This document shows, piece by piece, positions 26,908 to 35,003 of a DNA stretch of 64,000 bases. Source of the stretch: Methylococcaceae bacterium. Its GTDB lineage: Bacteria > Pseudomonadota > Gammaproteobacteria > Methylococcales > Methylomonadaceae. The first letter of the stretch is position 1. Each line of letters starts with the position of its first letter. The position numbers and the translations under genes are program-made. The stretch lies in NCBI GenBank assembly GCA_021647585.1, contig JAKIUK010000001.1:1-64000 (forward strand). The letters run 5' to 3'. The notes beneath the pieces were generated by a model. That model did no database searches, was not told the origin of the DNA, and was given only the letters and a program-made list of their open reading frames with translations.

Positions 26908-28452
26908 ATGAAAGATAAATTGATTATATTTGATACCACGCTACGTGATGGTGAGCAAAGCCCTGGCGCATCTATGACACGAGATGAAAAAGTCAGAATA
27001 GGCAAAGCGCTTGAACGGATGAAAGTGGATGTCATTGAAGCCGGATTTCCTGCCGCCAGTGTTGGTGATTTTGAGGCGGTCCAGGCAGTTGCAAATGCTG
27101 TAAAAGACAGTACAGTTTGTGGATTATCCCGTGCGCTTGATAAAGATATAGACAGGGCTGGAGAGGCATTGAATGGTGCTAACAGTTCTCGTATTCACAC
27201 TTTTATAGCGACATCTCCAATTCACATGCAAATGAAACTAAAGATGCAACCTGAACAGGTGATTGAATACGCGGTAAAAGCAGTTAAACGAGCAAGACGA
27301 TACACTGATAATGTTGAGTTTTCACCTGAAGATGCGGGTCGTTCTGAAGAAGACTTTTTGTGTCGCATTCTAGAAGCGGTAATTGATGCCGGAGCTACTA
27401 CGCTGAATATCCCGGATACCGTGGGATATAGTGTACCCCAGCAATTTGGGGCAACGATTGCTAATTTGATTAATCGCATTCCAAATTCTGACAAAGCTAT
27501 TTTTTCTGTACATTGTCATAATGATTTAGGTCTGGCTGTGGCTAATTCTCTTGCTGCAGTTATCAATGGTGCTCGTCAGGTTGAATGTACAATCAATGGC
27601 CTGGGTGAGAGAGCGGGTAATGCTTCATTAGAAGAAGTGGTTATGGCAGTACGTACACGGCAGGATGTTTTTTCATGTCAGACAAGTCTGGATACCCGAG
27701 AAATCTTAACTTGTTCGAAACTGGTTTCATCAATTACTGGTTTTCCCGTACAGCCAAATAAAGCCATCGTTGGAGCCAATGCGTTTGCACACGAATCCGG
27801 GATTCATCAGGATGGCGTGCTAAAAAACCCTGAAACGTATGAAATTATGAAAGCTGAAGATGTGGGCTGGTCAGCAAATCGTATGGTATTGGGAAAACAC
27901 TCGGGTCGTAATGCTTTTAAAAGTCGCATGACGGAACTAGGGCATGTGTTTAATAGTGAAGAAGAATTAAATGATACATTTTATCGCTTTAAACAACTGG
28001 CTGATAAAAAGCATGAAATATTTGATGAAGATTTACAGGCATTAATTTCAGAGGTCAGTTCTGATGCTGAAGAGGAACATATAAAACTGATTGCTCTAAA
28101 AGTCTGTTCTGAAACAGGGGAAATACCCAGTTCAACAGTGACTATTCGAATACATGATGAAGAGTTAACAGGAAGTTCTGAAGGTAGTGGTGCTGTTGAT
28201 GCGAGTCTGAAAGCGATTGAAAGTCTGGTCAAATCGAATGCTACCTTAGAACTGTATTCTGTTAACAGTATTACTAATGGTACTGATGCGCAAGGTGAGG
28301 TTACAGTGCGTTTGGAACAAAAAGGACGAATTGTTAATGGGCAGGGCGCGGATACCGATATAGTGATTGCATCGGCCAAGGCCTATATCAATGCCGTGAG
28401 TAAATTGCAAACACCAGAGCAACGCAAACATCCGCAAAAAGGTGATGTTTAA
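26908..28452 (+). CDS. leuA: 2-isopropylmalate synthase
   Basis: A 514-residue enzyme that condenses acetyl-CoA with 2-ketoisovalerate, the first step of leucine synthesis. The catalytic N-terminus FDTTLRDGEQSPGASM is at about 7-22. The divalent-metal HCHNDLGLAVANS motif, GLGERAGNASLEEV and HESGIHQDG follow. The C-terminal regulatory domain for leucine feedback is present (from about 390). The start at 26908 has GGAG six bases upstream; the ATG at 26893 is less typical. Confidence 0.95.
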   Translation: MKDKLIIFDTTLRDGEQSPGASMTRDEKVRIGKALERMKVDVIEAGFPAASVGDFEAVQAVANAVKDSTVCGLSRALDKDIDRAGEALNGANSSRIHTFIATSPIHMQMKLKMQPEQVIEYAVKAVKRARRYTDNVEFSPEDAGRSEEDFLCRILEAVIDAGATTLNIPDTVGYSVPQQFGATIANLINRIPNSDKAIFSVHCHNDLGLAVANSLAAVINGARQVECTINGLGERAGNASLEEVVMAVRTRQDVFSCQTSLDTREILTCSKLVSSITGFPVQPNKAIVGANAFAHESGIHQDGVLKNPETYEIMKAEDVGWSANRMVLGKHSGRNAFKSRMTELGHVFNSEEELNDTFYRFKQLADKKHEIFDEDLQALISEVSSDAEEEHIKLIALKVCSETGEIPSSTVTIRIHDEELTGSSEGSGAVDASLKAIESLVKSNATLELYSVNSITNGTDAQGEVTVRLEQKGRIVNGQGADTDIVIASAKAYINAVSKLQTPEQRKHPQKGDV

Positions 28453-28585
28453 TTGTTTTATTCCACTGTAGCAGACTTCATCTATAGTATATATGATGCG
28501 AGATAGACCAAAATGACTAGTGAAACAGCGACTTGGGTACTCTTTCAAAGTGTGAAATTGGTTATAAAATAAAGTATATTGCTCA

Positions 28586-29287
28586 ATGGATAACGCGACT
28601 CGGCTACAATATCTGCAGGCTATGGGAATCGATGTCTGGGTTTCTAGAAATGAAGCACCAGTAGAAGACATTCAGCCCGTCGCTACAATGGATTATCAAA
28701 TTGAACAGCAAGTTGAAATAACAGGCGCTATACTTGATGACTGGTCAGTGTTACAACAAGAAGTTGCTAAATGTCAGCGTTGTGATTTACACAAAACTCG
28801 AACACAAACAGTGTTTGGAGTAGGTGATTTAAGTGCAGACTGGATGTTCATAGGTGAAGCGCCCGGTCATAATGAAGATCAGGAAGGCAAACCTTTTGTT
28901 GGACAGGCAGGGACTCTATTAACGGAAATGATTAGAGCGATAGGTTTGCATAGAGATGAAGTTTACATTACCAATGTACTTAAATGCAGACCTCCTGATA
29001 ACCGGGATCCAAGGATAGAGGAAATCAGTAGCTGTAAGAATTATTTACAGCAACAGATAGAATGGGTCCAGCCAAAAATTATTTTAACGGTTGGCCGGAT
29101 TGCGGCACAAACAATACTGGAAACTAAGGAGCCCTTGTCAAAACTTAGAGGAACTGTTCACCAGTTGGAAAATATTCCACTCGTTGTGGTTTATCATCCA
29201 GCATACTTATTACGGTCTTTGCCAGAAAAGCGTAAAGCATGGCAGGACTTACAGTTAGCAATTAAAGTTTATCAAGAAAAAAAATAA
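28586..29287 (+). CDS. Uracil-DNA glycosylase, family 4 (iron-sulfur)
   Basis: A 233-residue family 4 uracil-DNA glycosylase that removes uracil from DNA. The motifs GEAPGHNEDQEGKPFVGQAG (about 93-112) and VVYHPAYLLR (about 206-215) are present. Four candidate cluster cysteines are visible: CQRC near 67-70, CRPPDNRDP near 134 and CKNYLQQQ near 150. The N-terminus (YLQAMGIDVW) matches the family. Two bases separate it from rimI. Confidence 0.9.
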   Translation: MDNATRLQYLQAMGIDVWVSRNEAPVEDIQPVATMDYQIEQQVEITGAILDDWSVLQQEVAKCQRCDLHKTRTQTVFGVGDLSADWMFIGEAPGHNEDQEGKPFVGQAGTLLTEMIRAIGLHRDEVYITNVLKCRPPDNRDPRIEEISSCKNYLQQQIEWVQPKIILTVGRIAAQTILETKEPLSKLRGTVHQLENIPLVVVYHPAYLLRSLPEKRKAWQDLQLAIKVYQEKK

Positions 29288-29289
29288 TA

Positions 29290-29850
29290 ATGAGTATATG
29301 GAAAGTTTTAGACAAGGTTAGAGAGTTTGTTGTTTATGATGCAGATAAAGAGTTTTATGCAAAGGTTTTTCCTGATTCTGTTGAACGGAAAGACTTAATG
29401 CGTTTGCGTAGGATGAGGCATGAAGATTTACCGTTAATATTGCAGATTGAAGCTAAGAATTATAACTTTCCATGGAGTGAAGCAATATTCAAGGATTGTA
29501 TGAATTCAATGCATTATAGTTGCTGGATTTGTGAGGAACTTGATGTAATCGTCGGTTATAGTATCGTTTCAATGGCGGCAGGAGAAGCACATATTATGAA
29601 TATTAATGTTGATCCGGCCGTTCAAGGTCAGGGTGTTGGTAGCAAATTATTAGAACACATGATAGAAGTTGCCAGAAAAAAAGCGGAATCCATCTTCTTA
29701 GAGGTAAGACCCTCAAATAAAGCAGCCATTGCACTTTATGAAAAACGAGGATTTAACGAAATAGGTATACGTAAAGGCTATTATCCTGCAGAAAATGGGC
29801 GTAGAGAAGATGCTGTTATGCTGGCGCTTGAATTGGTGAACTTGTTTTAA
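29290..29850 (+). CDS. rimI: Ribosomal-protein-alanine N-acetyltransferase
   Basis: A 186-residue GNAT enzyme that acetylates the N-terminal Ala of ribosomal protein S18. The acetyl-CoA loop is VDPAVQGQGVGSKLLEHMI (about 115-133), followed by FLEVRPSNKAAIALYEKRGF. The protein has about 35 extra residues before the GNAT start (near MRHEDLPLILQIE). An internal Met could be the start, but the first ATG lies two bases after the upstream stop, which suits coupled translation, so the extension may be real. Confidence 0.85.
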   Translation: MSIWKVLDKVREFVVYDADKEFYAKVFPDSVERKDLMRLRRMRHEDLPLILQIEAKNYNFPWSEAIFKDCMNSMHYSCWICEELDVIVGYSIVSMAAGEAHIMNINVDPAVQGQGVGSKLLEHMIEVARKKAESIFLEVRPSNKAAIALYEKRGFNEIGIRKGYYPAENGRREDAVMLALELVNLF

Positions 29851-29863
29851 TGGCATTAGTCTC

Positions 29864-30027
29864 TAGGAGGCTGCCCGAGAATAGAAAAACCTACTGAGGA
29901 AAAGCTATTTTGGCCAGATTCTCCGTTCATTTTCGTTAAATAACCCATTATTCGCCTCAAATGAACGAAAAAACTGACTCAAAATGTCTTTCCCTCGCTA
30001 CGGCTTCTATTCTCGGGCAGCCTTCTA
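29864..30027. mobile_element. MITE, copy 2 (164 bp)
   Basis: The same length and layout as the copy at 16061-16224, with about 90% identity by eye. The terminal repeats are GGCTGCCCGAGAATAGAA (from 29869) and its complement ending near 30022. It sits immediately after rimI. The minus-strand frame across it is not a gene. Confidence 0.85.
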
Positions 30028-30104
30028 GGGGCCTCCTAGGGTCATACAGACCGATTACGGAACGTATGCTCCTAGTAAATATGCACCAACAGATATCTGA
30101 ATAA

Positions 30105-30944
30105 ATGCAATTTACTACACGGGTTTCCACTGGTATTTTTTGTTTTCTGATGGGGCTTAGTGTTTTTTCCACCTGTTTTGCTTACCAAAATCCTTTTTTA
30201 TTTCGAGGTGAGAATAAGCCCGATAAACGATTAGGTTCCTTCAGCCAGAATAATACGGGTGATTGCTTCTTTCTGGCCAGCTTAATTGCTATTGCCCAGG
30301 ATTCTGACGGACAAGAATTAATAGAATCCGCTTTTCAACATGATACCCATAACGGTCTTTGGCAAATCAGCTTTCCAAATTTGCTAGACCATCCTGTAGA
30401 AATTACTGCACAAGAAGCTAAAGAATACAAATTAACAGATTCATCTGGCTATGGTGTTTCATCACCTGTTTGGGGCGATCCGGATATTAAATTACTGGAA
30501 ATTGCGGCCGATAAAATATGGAGAAAAACGGTCAAAGCTTCTGGGCTGTGGGACGATGTTCCAATGAATGCGATATTTATGTTTTCCAATAAGAAACAAT
30601 TATTGATTTGGAACAAAAGTAAAGCCACTCAACTGCAAATTCAGGATATCAGCAAATATTATCGTATTCCAGAAAGTGTTATTAAAGATATTAATGTTTC
30701 TTCAATTGCAGCGATCAAGAATTTGCTAAAAACCATTTTGTTTTCTGATAAAGATGGTATCAGTATGGTTTTAATCGATTATGTTAATTATCATGCGGTT
30801 GCTATAACCCAAATGAGTTTTGTAAATAACACCTATAGTTATATCGATACATCCTTAAAAATTCATGATAAGCAAAGCCTGGAGGGGCTTCTATTAGGCT
30901 TATTTAATGGGCAGTATGCGATTAATTATCTGGAAATACAGTAA
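30105..30944 (+). CDS. Secreted calpain/papain-like cysteine peptidase (putative)
   Basis: A 279-residue exported protein. A signal peptide is clear (about 7-26, cut after CFA). NNTGDCFFLASLIAIAQ (about 49-65) closely matches the active-site helix of calpain-type peptidases, with Cys54. A candidate catalytic His230 lies in VNYHAVAI, and Asp248 in YIDTS could be the third residue. PVWGDPDIKLLEIAADKI in between also resembles calpain cores. Bacterial members of this superfamily are sparse and mostly uncharacterised. The MITE just upstream may separate it from its original promoter. Substrate unknown. Confidence 0.65.
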   Translation: MQFTTRVSTGIFCFLMGLSVFSTCFAYQNPFLFRGENKPDKRLGSFSQNNTGDCFFLASLIAIAQDSDGQELIESAFQHDTHNGLWQISFPNLLDHPVEITAQEAKEYKLTDSSGYGVSSPVWGDPDIKLLEIAADKIWRKTVKASGLWDDVPMNAIFMFSNKKQLLIWNKSKATQLQIQDISKYYRIPESVIKDINVSSIAAIKNLLKTILFSDKDGISMVLIDYVNYHAVAITQMSFVNNTYSYIDTSLKIHDKQSLEGLLLGLFNGQYAINYLEIQ

Positions 30945-31094
30945 TTAGTGTTGATGGTATGGGGTTTTTGGTAGTTGCCTTTCCATCCTCCTTTGGTATT
31001 GATCTACAAATGTAAAAACCTGACAAGGCAAGTATTGTAAAAGCCAAAATAGTGGACTATACTTTTTTATATTTAGCCTTTAGGAATATAAATT

Positions 31095-31901
31095 GTGAAT
31101 AAACTTTCAACCTGTCTTATTTCCGGGCTAATGGCTTTAAGCAGTCAATATGCTAATGCTATAACAATAAACTTTGATTATACCTTTGACAGCGGTTTTT
31201 TTTCCGGAGCAAACCTGTCCAGGCGAACCGTCCTTAATGCTGCCGGTGCATTATTTGAAAATCGTTTGACAGATCAGTTGACTGCTATTAGTTCGACAGG
31301 TGGAAATCATTTTAATGCAAATTTCAATAGCCCTAGTGATGGTGTTTTTCAAACCATTAATGATTTTAACGTTGCTGCTGATTCCTTAGTTGTATTTGTT
31401 GGTGCCCGTAATTTTGGTGGAAATATTCTAGGACAGGGAGGAAATGGCGGTTTTACTGCCAGTGGTACATCACAAGCATTCCGTGATAATTTAAACACAA
31501 GAGGACAAGCAGCTTCTGATTTTGGCCCTTGGGGTGGAGCAATGGCATTTAATTCAACTAGTTCCTGGTATTTTGACAGTGATGTAAATACAGTTGAATC
31601 ATTTAATGGACAAAATGATTTTTATTCTGTTGCTATTCATGAATTAGGTCATGTTCTGGGTTATGGTTCAGCTCATGCTTCTCATTGGGCTGAGGGTACA
31701 ATGAGTTCATTTAATGGCGTGCCTCAAGAAGCGGCAATGGATCCTACGCTTACAATTGGCAGCAGAAAATATTTTACTGATCTTGACTTTCAGGGATTGC
31801 GGGACATAGGTTGGCAAGTGTCTGCAGTTCCAGTGCCTGCTGCAGTTTATTTATTGGCTTCTGCAATGCTTAGTTTGATTGGTTTTCGTAGAAAAGATTG
31901 A
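31095..31901 (+). CDS. PEP-CTERM metzincin-like metalloprotease
   Basis: A 268-residue exported protein. The signal peptide ends near ANA (20-22). A zinc-protease motif HELGHVLGYGSAHASHW is at 182-198, with Glu183 as the likely base; Met203 in GTMSSF could be the Met-turn. The C-terminus is an exosortase sorting signal: VPVPAAVYLLASAM (about 244-257), a hydrophobic helix, then FRRK. The third zinc ligand is offset from the usual HExxHxxGxxH position (see findings). The GTG start follows an AGGAA-like site. The next gene overlaps its stop by four bases. Confidence 0.82.
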   Translation: MNKLSTCLISGLMALSSQYANAITINFDYTFDSGFFSGANLSRRTVLNAAGALFENRLTDQLTAISSTGGNHFNANFNSPSDGVFQTINDFNVAADSLVVFVGARNFGGNILGQGGNGGFTASGTSQAFRDNLNTRGQAASDFGPWGGAMAFNSTSSWYFDSDVNTVESFNGQNDFYSVAIHELGHVLGYGSAHASHWAEGTMSSFNGVPQEAAMDPTLTIGSRKYFTDLDFQGLRDIGWQVSAVPVPAAVYLLASAMLSLIGFRRKD

Positions 31902-32299
31902 GATTTTTTTTATTAATTTGGCTTTTATTTACAAGTTTAGTCAGTATCGGAGCTGATTTTTCAGCTGTTGAGGGTGAATTCCGCCTGCAATTGCCTAAAC
32001 AATTTTCATCAGCTCAGGTGACATTTTCATTAAAGGAATTAGTTAAAGGTAATTGGAAACAAACTTTAGCAACTCAAATTGAAAATTTAAACAATGGGCA
32101 ACGTAAAACAATTCTGTTGAAGTATGCGCCTGATGATATAAACTCGAAAAGACAATATGTTGTGGATGTTGTTGTCAGGGATAACGGTAGAGAACACGGG
32201 GTTCTTTCAAAAGGCTCCTTTCCTTTGCAAGTGTCTGTTTCAGGTCAGTTTGATGATATATACATTGCAATAAAAGTTCCGGCTGAGCCCTTTGAATAA
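31898..32299 (+). CDS. Small exported protein coupled to the metalloprotease
   Basis: A 133-residue unrecognised protein with an N-terminal signal peptide (FFLLIWLLFTSLVSIGA, cut before DFS). The mature part is predicted beta-rich with alternating hydrophobic residues, and has no Cys. The TTG start overlaps the protease stop (TTGA), so it is almost surely co-translated. A role as inhibitor, chaperone or partner of the protease is only a guess from position. Confidence 0.6.
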   Translation: MRFFLLIWLLFTSLVSIGADFSAVEGEFRLQLPKQFSSAQVTFSLKELVKGNWKQTLATQIENLNNGQRKTILLKYAPDDINSKRQYVVDVVVRDNGREHGVLSKGSFPLQVSVSGQFDDIYIAIKVPAEPFE

Positions 32300-32324
32300 T
32301 TATTGTTTCCTCCTCTCTTTGGTT

Positions 32325-32372
32325 GGAATGACATCGTTTGTGTAGTTAACCTACAAATGTCAAAATTGAGAG
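32325..32372. repeat. Partial copy of the 19.6-kb dispersed repeat
   Basis: About 48 bases running GGAATGACATCGTTTGTG, then GTTAACCTACAAATG, then AAAATTGAG match 19667-19714 with few differences. Only the right-hand flank of the repeat is kept. Confidence 0.7.
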
Positions 32373-32395
32373 TACTCAATGATAGGCCAATAGCC

Positions 32396-32965
32396 TTAGT
32401 CAGCAAGTTCAAATTTTTCAGCAAGAATAGCTAGGTTTTTGTCAGGTATTTTAACTAGTAGACTGATATTCTCAGAAAACTTTTGTTCCAAAATCACCCC
32501 ATCCAGTTTTTTTAATTGGTATTCTAATAATTGCATTTGTTTGTATTCCAATTCCAGGTGAACTTCCGTATATTCAATGTATTCAATTATTTGGCTTGCC
32601 TCAATAATTTTTTTTGCAGTATTACCATATGCACGGGTTAATCCACCTGCCCCCAGTTTTATACCACCAAAATAGCGTATAACAACGCAAAGAACATTGA
32701 TCAGATCTTTTCCTTCTAAATGATGATAAACAGGTTTTCCCGCAGTACCACCAGGTTCTCCTGCATCATGAAATTTCATGATTATTCCTTTGACTGATTT
32801 AATGCGATATGCAAAGACTATATGCGAGGCATTAGGGTGTTGGTGATGACAATCATTGAGATGTTTTAATACTTCTGGTTCTGACAGGCACGGTGTCAAG
32901 ACACCAATAAACCGGGATTTTTTTATTGTGTCTTCTATTGTTACATGAGTTTTGACACAATACAC
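32396..32965 (-). CDS. yigZ: YigZ/IMPACT family protein
   Basis: A 189-residue UPF0029 (IMPACT N-terminal) protein. The bacterial role is unclear; an RNA- or ribosome-related role is suspected for the family. Visible motifs are KKSRFIGVLTPC (about 14-25), then HDAGEPGGTAGKPVYHHL and CVVIRYFGGIKLGAGGLTRAYG. The GTG at 32965 has AGGAG about seven bases upstream, so I prefer it over the longer frame. It is transcribed divergently from the flavoprotein gene, with 29 bases between the two start codons. Confidence 0.88.
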   Translation of the reverse strand: MYCVKTHVTIEDTIKKSRFIGVLTPCLSEPEVLKHLNDCHHQHPNASHIVFAYRIKSVKGIIMKFHDAGEPGGTAGKPVYHHLEGKDLINVLCVVIRYFGGIKLGAGGLTRAYGNTAKKIIEASQIIEYIEYTEVHLELEYKQMQLLEYQLKKLDGVILEQKFSENISLLVKIPDKNLAILAEKFELAD

Positions 32966-32994
32966 TTTACATCTCCTCTGACAGCAAAAACAAT

Positions 32995-34494
32995 ATGATA
33001 ACAATTAAGCCACATGTATCAGAAAAAATTGAACATGATGTCGATAAAAAAGAATTGCTTGCCAGATTAAAATTGTTTTTATCAAATAAACTTATTCTAA
33101 CTGAAATTGAGCAGATAAAGCCTTTTGAATGTGATGCTTTGCCAGCCTACCACTGCATACCCTGGATAGTTGTGCTGCCGGAAACACTTGGGCAGTTACA
33201 GAACATACTTAGACTGTGTTATCGTTTAGGTGTGCCAATAGTAGCACGAGGGGCTGGTACGGGTCTGTCTGGAGGTGCAGTACCATTAGATAACGGTGTA
33301 TTGATTAGTTTGACCAAATTCAATCAAGTTATTGAAGTTGATGTTGAAAACAGGTTTGCCAGGGTGCAACCTGGAGTACGTAATCTGGCAATTTCTCAAG
33401 CAGTTGCTCAATATGGGCTTTATTATGCTCCCGATCCCTCTTCTCAAATTGCTTGTAGCATAGGAGGAAATGTTGCGGAAAATTCCGGGGGAGTCCATTG
33501 TCTTAAGTATGGTTTAACAACGCATAATATTTTGCGTTTAAAAATGCTTACCATGGAAGGAGAATTGGTAATAATTGGTTCTCATGGTCTGGATAGTCCA
33601 GGCTATGATTTACTCGCTTTGTTAACGGGCTCAGAAGGGATGCTGGGGATTATTGTTGAGATTACAGTCAAGTTGTTACCATTACCAGAAGCAGCTCAAG
33701 TTATTTTGGCCGCCTTTGATAATGTTGAAAAAGCGGGCGGTGCAGTTGCTGAAATTATAGCCAGTGGTTTGGTTCCCGCTGGTTTGGAAATGATGGATAA
33801 AGCAATCATAAAAGCTGCTGAAGATTTTGTTCATGCCGGGTATCCGGTGAATGTAGAGGCTATATTATTGTGTGAACTAGATGGCACAACAGAGCAAGTT
33901 GAGGAGGAGTTAATTCAAGCGTCTGATATATTTCTACTGCAAGGGGCTGTCGAAATTAAAGTGGCACAGTCTGAACAGGAAAGATTGAAAATGTGGGCGG
34001 GACGAAAAGCTGCATTTCCTGCTGTCGGACGTATTTCTCCCGATTATTATTGTATGGATGGAACCATACCCAGGCGTTATTTGGCGAAGGTATTAAAGCA
34101 AATTGCTCAATTGTCTGAGCACTATGGTTTAGCTGTTGCAAATGTGTTTCATGCAGGAGATGGTAATTTGCATCCATTGATTCTATATAATGCAAATATT
34201 GAAGGTGAATTGGAAAAGGCAGAGTTATTTGGAGGAGATATTCTTAAGCTCAGTGTTGAGGTGGGAGGAACGATAACAGGGGAACATGGGGTGGGTGTAG
34301 AAAAGATAAATTATATGTGTTTTCAGTTTTCTGCAGGTGAATTATTACTATTCCATGCGCTCAAAGCAGCCTTTGATAGCAAAGGCTTACTTAATCCTGG
34401 AAAGGCAGTTCCTACTTTGCATCGATGTGCCGAATTTGGTGCAATGCATGTGCATGGCGGTATTTTGTCTTTTCCTGAGTTAGACAGATTTTAA
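32995..34494 (+). CDS. glcD: FAD-linked 2-hydroxyacid oxidase (GlcD-like)
   Basis: A 499-residue flavoprotein of the glycolate oxidase subunit D/D-lactate dehydrogenase group. The FAD-binding PCMH domain shows ARGAGTGLSGGAVPLDNGV (about 81-99) and then SIGGNVAENSGGVHCLKYG. The C-terminal domain has NVFHAGDGNLHPLILY (His-containing metal/substrate site) and TGEHGVGVEK. It would oxidise glycolate or a related acid at the membrane. No glcE or glcF follows; the downstream gene is convergent. The exact substrate is open. Confidence 0.85.
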   Translation: MITIKPHVSEKIEHDVDKKELLARLKLFLSNKLILTEIEQIKPFECDALPAYHCIPWIVVLPETLGQLQNILRLCYRLGVPIVARGAGTGLSGGAVPLDNGVLISLTKFNQVIEVDVENRFARVQPGVRNLAISQAVAQYGLYYAPDPSSQIACSIGGNVAENSGGVHCLKYGLTTHNILRLKMLTMEGELVIIGSHGLDSPGYDLLALLTGSEGMLGIIVEITVKLLPLPEAAQVILAAFDNVEKAGGAVAEIIASGLVPAGLEMMDKAIIKAAEDFVHAGYPVNVEAILLCELDGTTEQVEEELIQASDIFLLQGAVEIKVAQSEQERLKMWAGRKAAFPAVGRISPDYYCMDGTIPRRYLAKVLKQIAQLSEHYGLAVANVFHAGDGNLHPLILYNANIEGELEKAELFGGDILKLSVEVGGTITGEHGVGVEKINYMCFQFSAGELLLFHALKAAFDSKGLLNPGKAVPTLHRCAEFGAMHVHGGILSFPELDRF

Positions 34495-34497
34495 CAA

Positions 34498-34995
34498 TTA
34501 AAATAACAATAAAGTAAGGGCATAGGCTCCCGCATAAGTCATCATAAAATAGAAAAAAGAGATTGTCATGCTGGCAGCTGTGTTGATAGAAAGGACTTTT
34601 TTGATTATGTAGGTAATGAGGACAAAATCCCAGAGAATAAGAAATCCCATTAGATAATAACTGAGTATGTCTTCGCTTACGGTTAGCCATATCACTATAG
34701 GTACACCGAAAAATGCGATTACATTTTCACACAGTAATACTGCGGATATTATTTGAACATATAAATGTGTGGTTTTGTTAAGGAATAAAATCAGCCAAAC
34801 AAAAGAAAATGTTAATGTTGTTTCAACAATGACTTCAAAAAAAGCTTCTGAAGGATCAATCATGTTGGCTTGAATAAACAATTCAACAATGAAATAAAAC
34901 CAAAAGTTTTGTTTAAGAAAGGTGACTGATTTAGGTAAGTCGAGTGGATTAACCTTTAACCAGCAGAGCGGTAAATACAATTTTAAAGTATCCAT
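34498..34995 (-). CDS. Multi-spanning membrane protein, unknown
   Basis: A 165-residue unrecognised protein with four to five hydrophobic segments (about 28-45, 55-72, 78-105, 110-128 and 140-163). The size and helix layout recall Yip1-like proteins, but I see no diagnostic motif. It begins eight bases after the dynamin-like GTPase gene stops, so the two probably form an operon and may act at the same membrane. Confidence 0.6.
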   Translation of the reverse strand: MDTLKLYLPLCWLKVNPLDLPKSVTFLKQNFWFYFIVELFIQANMIDPSEAFFEVIVETTLTFSFVWLILFLNKTTHLYVQIISAVLLCENVIAFFGVPIVIWLTVSEDILSYYLMGFLILWDFVLITYIIKKVLSINTAASMTISFFYFMMTYAGAYALTLLLF

Positions 34996-35003
34996 AATGC
35001 GAG

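Noticed and set aside
29957..30172. Minus-strand 71-codon frame after rimI
   Set aside because: It is mostly the MITE read in frame, and it overlaps the signal peptide region of the calpain-like gene.
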